Source: Acidovorax sp. Leaf160 (GTDB lineage Bacteria > Pseudomonadota > Gammaproteobacteria > Burkholderiales > Burkholderiaceae_C). From it: a stretch of 64,000 bases of DNA. Position 1 is the stretch's first letter, and the number at the start of each line of letters is the position of its first letter. This document shows positions 60,177 through 64,000 of the stretch, in pieces. The notes beneath the pieces were generated by a model, which was given only the letters and a program-made list of their open reading frames with translations, did not search any database and had not been told where the DNA came from. Both the position numbers and the translations under genes were made by a program. The stretch is from assembly GCF_001424265.1 (NCBI RefSeq), contig NZ_LMOV01000023.1, positions 1,292 to 65,291 on the forward strand. The letters run 5' to 3'.

Positions 60177-60656
60177 TCAGACGCGCGCGATGGTGTTGGT
60201 GCGGCGGATCTTCTGCTGCAGCTGGATGATCCCGTAGATCAGCGCTTCGGCCGTGGGCGGGCAGCCCGGCACGTAGACGTCGACCGGCACGATGCGGTCG
60301 CAGCCGCGCACCACCGAGTAGCTGTAGTGGTAGTAGCCGCCGCCGTTGGCGCAGGAACCCATGGAGAGCACCCAGCGGGGCTCGGACATCTGGTCGTACA
60401 CCTTGCGCAGCGCCGGCGCCATCTTGTTGCACAGCGTGCCGGCCACGATCATCAGGTCGGACTGGCGGGGGCTGGCACGGAACACTTCGGCACCGAAGCG
60501 GCCGATGTCGTAACGCGCAGCGGCCGCGTGCATCATCTCGACAGCGCAGCAGGCCAGACCAAAGGTCATGGGCCACAGCGAGCCGGTCTTGGCCCAGTTC
60601 ACCACGGAGTCGTAGCTCGTGGTGATGAAGCCTTCCTTCATCACGCCTTCAATCAT
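60177..60656 (-). CDS. nuoB: NADH-quinone oxidoreductase subunit B (N2 cluster)
   Basis: A 159-residue subunit carrying the terminal 4Fe-4S cluster N2 that reduces quinone. The four Cys ligands are in [19 protein letters not shown] (tandem Cys), [19 protein letters not shown] and [16 protein letters not shown]. The start ([16 protein letters not shown]) fits the beta-proteobacterial form. A 24-bp gap follows nuoA. Confidence 0.97.
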   Translation of the reverse strand: MIEGVMKEGFITTSYDSVVNWAKTGSLWPMTFGLACCAVEMMHAAAARYDIGRFGAEVFRASPRQSDLMIVAGTLCNKMAPALRKVYDQMSEPRWVLSMGSCANGGGYYHYSYSVVRGCDRIVPVDVYVPGCPPTAEALIYGIIQLQQKIRRTNTIARV

Positions 60657-60680
60657 CGTGTTGTCCTTTGTTCTGGCCGT

Positions 60681-61040
60681 TCATTCCCAATCCAGCGCAC
60701 CCTTTTTCCATTCGTAAGCGAAGCCCACGACGAGGATGGCCAGAAAGATCACCACGGCGATGAATCCCGTCAAACCCACATCGTGCAGGGCGACGGCCCA
60801 TGGGAAGAGGAATGCGATTTCCAGATCGAAAAGAATGAAGAGGATGGCGACGAGGTAGTACCGGACGTCGAACTTCATGCGGGCGTCTTCGAAAGCTTCG
60901 AAGCCGCATTCGTAGGGGGAGTTTTTCGCCGCATCGGGGCGATTGGGGCCGAGCACATAGCCCAGGATCAGCGGGACGGCGCCTACGCCGATGCCGACCA
61001 AAATGAACAGAAGAACGGGGAGGTACTGATCGAGGTTCAT
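60681..61040 (-). CDS. nuoA: NADH-quinone oxidoreductase subunit A
   Basis: A 119-residue membrane subunit with three helices; it is the first gene of the operon. The start at 61040 gives the family N-terminus [20 protein letters not shown]; the ribosome site is weak, and a GTG at 61076 would add 12 unsupported residues. Conserved loop: [30 protein letters not shown], with the exposed Cys of the A/D state switch. tRNA-Leu lies 73 bp upstream, same strand. Confidence 0.95.
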   Translation of the reverse strand: MNLDQYLPVLLFILVGIGVGAVPLILGYVLGPNRPDAAKNSPYECGFEAFEDARMKFDVRYYLVAILFILFDLEIAFLFPWAVALHDVGLTGFIAVVIFLAILVVGFAYEWKKGALDWE

Positions 61041-61113
61041 CTGGAGGATTTGCTCACCGCTGAGGACTCCCCACACACACTCCGTTGCAGAGCATGCGAG
61101 GGGGCCTTTTGAT

Positions 61114-61198
61114 TGGTGCCGTCGGCGAGACTCGAACTCGCACAGCTTTCGCCACTACCCCCTCAAGATAGCGTGTCTACCAATTTCACCACGACGGC
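61114..61198 (-). tRNA. tRNA-Leu (anticodon GAG)
   Basis: The minus strand reads GCCGTCG ... CGACGGC ACCA with a 7-bp acceptor stem, D arm TTGGTAGACAC, anticodon arm CTATC-TTGAGGG-GGTAG giving GAG, a class II variable arm (TGGCGAAAGC), T arm GCGAGTTCGAGTCTCGC and an encoded CCA. It sits between secG and nuoA and is probably part of the same transcript. Confidence 0.96.
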
Positions 61199-61313
61199 TG
61201 ATGTATGCACCTGGATGGCATGAGGAACCTTTCGGTTTTGGCTTGTCCAGGCAATCCGTGATTCTACTCCGGAAATTCCCTTACCTCAGTGACAAGAGTT
61301 CACGGAAAGCAGA

Positions 61314-61697
61314 TTATTTGGTCGGAATCTGGCCTGCGCCAGACGCGGGCGTGGCCGGTACGGCAGGCACGGCCGAAGGCGCCGACGCTGCTGGACGGGC
61401 ACCTGCGGGCACGGCAGCGGCAGGGCCGCCTTCCAGCACGCTGCCCGTGGTGGCGGGACGCGCGTTGCTGAAATACGCCAGCGCCAGCGTGGAGACGAAG
61501 AAAACCGCAGCCAGCACCGAGGTGGTGCGCGACAGGAAGTTGGCACTGCCGCTGGCGCCGAACAGGCTGCCCGAGCCGCCGCTGCCGAAAGCCGCGCCCA
61601 TGTCGGCGCCCTTGCCGTGCTGGATCAGGATGAGCCCGATCATGCCCAGCGCCGTGAGCATCTGGATGGCGAGGATGACGTTGACCAATACATTCAT
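61314..61697 (-). CDS. secG: Protein-export membrane subunit SecG
   Basis: A 127-residue SecYEG accessory subunit with two hydrophobic helices (VNVILAIQMLTALGMIGLILIQ and SVLAAVFFVSTLALAYFSN) separated by the typical HGKGADMGAAFGSGGSGSLFG loop. The C-terminal tail is Ala/Pro-rich, longer than in E. coli, as in many Burkholderiales. It follows tpiA in the classical tpiA-secG order on the minus strand; tRNA-Leu and nuoA lie downstream. Confidence 0.95.
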   Translation of the reverse strand: MNVLVNVILAIQMLTALGMIGLILIQHGKGADMGAAFGSGGSGSLFGASGSANFLSRTTSVLAAVFFVSTLALAYFSNARPATTGSVLEGGPAAAVPAGARPAASAPSAVPAVPATPASGAGQIPTK

Positions 61698-61737
61698 TCT
61701 TCAATACTCCTGTTTTGATAGCAGACGGCGCCGGACT

Positions 61738-62484
61738 TCAGCGCGCTGCAGCAATGATTTGCAGAAAATCGGGGGCCTTGAGCGAGGCTCCGCCCACCAG
61801 CCCACCGTCGATGTCGTGTTCAGCCAGCAGCTGGGCGGCGTTGGCCGCGTTCATGCTGCCGCCGTACAGCAGCGGAATGCGGTCCGCCTTGTCGGTGGCG
61901 GCAGCCAGCTGCGCGCGCAGCACGGCGTGCACTTCCTGGGCCTGCGCCGGCGTGGCCGTGCGGCCCGTGCCGATGGCCCAGACCGGCTCGTACGCCACGA
62001 GGATCTCGCTGATGCAGTGCCCGTTGACGTGGATCACGGCGGCCAGCTGCCGCTTGACGACCGCCTCGGTCTGCCCTGCTTCGCGCTCGGCCAGCGTTTC
62101 GCCCACGCAGACGATGGGCGTGATGCCCGCTGCCAGGGCACGCTGGGCCTTGGCCGCCACGACCGCGTCGGTTTCGCCGTGGTACTGACGGCGCTCCGAA
62201 TGGCCCACCAGTGCATAGCGCGCGCCGAAGTCGCGCAGCATGGCTGCCGAGATCTCTCCCGTGAAGGCACCTGACTCGTGCTCCGACACATCCTGCGCCG
62301 CCAAGGCGATGCCGGACCCTGCCGTCAGCGACTGCACCTGCGCCAGATACGCCGCCGGAACCGCCACCGCCACGTCGCAGCCCGGCTGCGATGCCAGCCC
62401 GTCGCGCAACGCCTTCAGCAGGGCCTCGTTCGCGGCGAGGCCGCCGTTCATCTTCCAATTGCCGGCAATGAGCTTCTTTTTCAT
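61738..62484 (-). CDS. tpiA: Triosephosphate isomerase
   Basis: A 248-residue TIM barrel interconverting dihydroxyacetone phosphate and glyceraldehyde-3-phosphate. Motifs: [12 protein letters not shown] (Asn and catalytic Lys), the electrophile His in [12 protein letters not shown], catalytic Glu in [16 protein letters not shown] and phosphate-binding [11 protein letters not shown] and GLVGGASL. The start at 62484 overlaps the stop of the quinone oxidoreductase by 4 bp. Length is normal. Confidence 0.97.
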   Translation of the reverse strand: MKKKLIAGNWKMNGGLAANEALLKALRDGLASQPGCDVAVAVPAAYLAQVQSLTAGSGIALAAQDVSEHESGAFTGEISAAMLRDFGARYALVGHSERRQYHGETDAVVAAKAQRALAAGITPIVCVGETLAEREAGQTEAVVKRQLAAVIHVNGHCISEILVAYEPVWAIGTGRTATPAQAQEVHAVLRAQLAAATDKADRIPLLYGGSMNAANAAQLLAEHDIDGGLVGGASLKAPDFLQIIAAAR

Positions 62485-63485
62485 GCGGTCCACGTCAAGA
62501 CAATCTTGCCGATGTGTTGATTCGATTCCATCAAGGTGTGGGCCTGCGCGGCATCGCCAGCGTCCAGCGTGCTGTGGATCACGGGGCGCACGGCACCGGA
62601 TTCGAGCAGCGGCCAGACTTCCTTGCGCAGCGCGCGGGCGATCGCACCCTTGAATTCCACCGAGCGGGGACGCAGTGTCGATCCGGTGATGGTGAGCCGC
62701 TTGCGCAGCACCAGGCTGGCGTTGAACTCGGCCTTCACGCCACCCTGCACAGCGATGATGACCAGCCGGCCGTCTTCGGCCAGGCATTCCACCTCGCGCT
62801 GGACATAGTCGCCCGCCACCATGTCCAGGATCACGTCGACGCCGCGGCCCTGCGTGATGCGCTGGATCTCGGCGACGAAGTCGTGCGTCTTGTAATTGAT
62901 GGCATGGTGGGCGCCCAGCGCCAGGCAAGCGGCGCATTTGTCGTCGCTGCCGGCGGTCACCACCACCGTGGCGCCACGCGCCCGCGCAAGCTGGATGGCC
63001 GTCACCCCGATGCCGCTGCTGCCGCCCTGGATGAGCAGCACCTCGCCCGCCTGCAGGCGGCCGCGGTCGAAGACGTTGCTCCACACGGTGAAGAACGTTT
63101 CCGGCAGCGATGCCGCCTCGACGTCGCTCAGGTTGGCAGGCACGGGCAGGCACTGCTCGACCGGCGCCACGCACCACTCGGCATAGCCGCCGCCCGCCAG
63201 CAGCGCGCAGACGCGGTCGCCGATGCGCAGGCCGGCTTGCGCCAGCGTCTCGGCTTCGCCGCCCTCGACCACACCGGCCACTTCCAGACCGGGAAGGTCC
63301 GAACTGCCCGGCGGCGGTGCGTAGTGGCCCTTGCGCTGCAGCACGTCCGGGCGATTGATGCCGCTGGCCGCCACGCGGATCAGCAGCTCGCCCGGACCCG
63401 GCGTAGGCACGGGCCGCTCGCCCAGTTTCAGTCCTTCAGGCGGACCGAAAGCCGTGATTTCCACGGCGCGCATGACTCGGTTCAT
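62481..63485 (-). CDS. NAD(P)H quinone oxidoreductase (PIG3 type)
   Basis: A 334-residue zinc-independent medium-chain dehydrogenase of the quinone oxidoreductase (PIG3/TIGR02824) branch. N-terminal GroES-like domain ([39 protein letters not shown]) and Rossmann domain ([33 protein letters not shown]) are both clear. It reduces quinones with NADPH and is cytoplasmic. The start at 63485 has AAGG upstream; an ATG at 63473 is a plausible alternative. A 4-bp overlap with tpiA is seen. Confidence 0.92.
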   Translation of the reverse strand: MNRVMRAVEITAFGPPEGLKLGERPVPTPGPGELLIRVAASGINRPDVLQRKGHYAPPPGSSDLPGLEVAGVVEGGEAETLAQAGLRIGDRVCALLAGGGYAEWCVAPVEQCLPVPANLSDVEAASLPETFFTVWSNVFDRGRLQAGEVLLIQGGSSGIGVTAIQLARARGATVVVTAGSDDKCAACLALGAHHAINYKTHDFVAEIQRITQGRGVDVILDMVAGDYVQREVECLAEDGRLVIIAVQGGVKAEFNASLVLRKRLTITGSTLRPRSVEFKGAIARALRKEVWPLLESGAVRPVIHSTLDAGDAAQAHTLMESNQHIGKIVLTWTA

Positions 63486-63505
63486 CGGGATGACCTTGTA
63501 GAGGA

Positions 63506-63543
63506 TCGAAAAACAGCTCCGGCGCTTGTCAAACAAGCGCCGG
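63506..63543 (-). terminator. Rho-independent terminator after pnp
   Basis: CCGGCGCTTGT (63519-63529) pairs perfectly with ACAAGCGCCGG (63533-63543) around a 3-base loop, and on the minus strand a T5 run follows after AGCTG. It ends pnp transcription, but reads through into the leader of the quinone oxidoreductase gene (start 63485), so some read-through is possible. Confidence 0.8.
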
Positions 63544-63564
63544 ATGCCATCATTTCAGGAGCAA

Positions 63565-64000
63565 TCAGCCGTTGAACTGGCCGCTGTCGGCGCCTGGCGC
63601 GGCGTGTTGCTGCTGCTGCGCCTCGGCACGGCCGCCATCACGGCGCTCGCCGCGGTCCTGGCGCTCGGCACGCTCGGGACGGCCGCCCTGGTCGCCTGCG
63701 GGGCGGTCCAGCAGCGCCTTCATGGACAGCTTGACGCGACCCTTCTCGTCCGTCTCCAGCACCTTGACCTTGACGATCTGGCCTTCGGTCAGGTAGTCGG
63801 TGACCTTTTCCACGCGCTCGTGGGCGATCTGGCTGATGTGCAGCAGGCCGTCCTTGCCGGGCAGCAGGTTGATCAGCGCGCCGAAGTCCAGGATCTTGAC
63901 GATCGGGCCTTCGTAGATCTTGCCGATCTCGACTTCGGCCGTGATCTGCTCGATGCGCTTCTTCGCGGCTTCGGCCTTGTCGCCGTCGGTGGCGGCGATG
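63565..64000 (-). CDS. pnp: Polynucleotide phosphorylase, C-terminal part (runs off the window)
   Basis: The last 145 or so codons of PNPase, continuing beyond 64000. Readable are the end of the KH domain ([19 protein letters not shown]) and the S1 RNA-binding domain ([37 protein letters not shown]), then [15 protein letters not shown] and a Gln/Asp/Gly-rich tail that ends SGQFNG. PNPase is a 3'-5' phosphorolytic exonuclease of RNA turnover. A strong terminator follows. Confidence 0.95.
   Translation of the reverse strand, partial: IAATDGDKAEAAKKRIEQITAEVEIGKIYEGPIVKILDFGALINLLPGKDGLLHISQIAHERVEKVTDYLTEGQIVKVKVLETDEKGRVKLSMKALLDRPAGDQGGRPERAERQDRGERRDGGRAEAQQQQHAAPGADSGQFNG

Overview
This GC-rich window looks like a chromosomal segment of a Comamonadaceae bacterium (Burkholderiales), most like Acidovorax or Paracidovorax. 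The evidence is the order of the nuoA-N operon followed by DUF2818 and DUF1178 genes, a Bug-type (TctC) binding protein, a Comamonadaceae-type porin, and small hairpin repeats of a kind common in that family. This is inference from protein and repeat style; no 16S rRNA gene is present.

Layout. (1) 1-1640: a complete IS5-family, IS903-group element sits inside a small gene of unknown function, next to a six-copy TGCGG repeat. (2) 1.6-5.7 kb: a lipoprotein penicillin-acylase homologue and an unusual RNase D-like exonuclease fused to a glyoxalase-fold domain. (3) 5.8-17.4 kb: adenine deaminase, then a block that reads as a D-amino-acid scavenging locus: IclR regulator, polar amino-acid ABC transporter (permease frameshifted), FAD-dependent amino-acid or amine oxidase, LysR regulator, N-carbamoyl-D-amino-acid amidohydrolase, Bug receptor, N-acyl-D-amino-acid deacylase and periplasmic asparaginase. 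(4) 17.5-27.7 kb: a purine/nucleoside module: BMP-type nucleoside ABC importer (four genes), LysR regulator and xanthine dehydrogenase xdhAB. (5) 27.8-45.4 kb: mixed housekeeping and signalling: PQQ-type sugar dehydrogenase, two c-di-GMP proteins (dCache-PAS-GGDEF and EAL-CBS-GGDEF), a Crp/Fnr regulator with an FNR-like box, a porin, mutL, a glycerophosphodiesterase, gdhA, a LysE exporter and ABC proteins. (6) 45.5-61.0 kb: respiratory complex I, nuoA to nuoN, all on the minus strand, with two small conserved genes at its 3' end. (7) 61.1-64.0 kb: tRNA-Leu(GAG), secG, tpiA, a quinone oxidoreductase and the 3' end of pnp.

How it works together. In the 7-17 kb block, N-carbamoyl- and N-acyl-D-amino acids would be imported, freed by two separate hydrolases, and the resulting D-amino acids oxidised by the FAD enzyme. 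Adenine deaminase, the nucleoside importer and XdhAB suggest use of exogenous purines (adenine to hypoxanthine to xanthine and urate). XdhC, needed to mature XdhAB, is not in the window. The most notable oddities are the frameshift that fuses a permease frame to its ATPase, the exonuclease-glyoxalase fusion, a repeat element inside mutL, several perfect inverted repeats near regulator genes, and a structured 104-bp element after the asparaginase gene. No CRISPR array, prophage or rRNA was seen.
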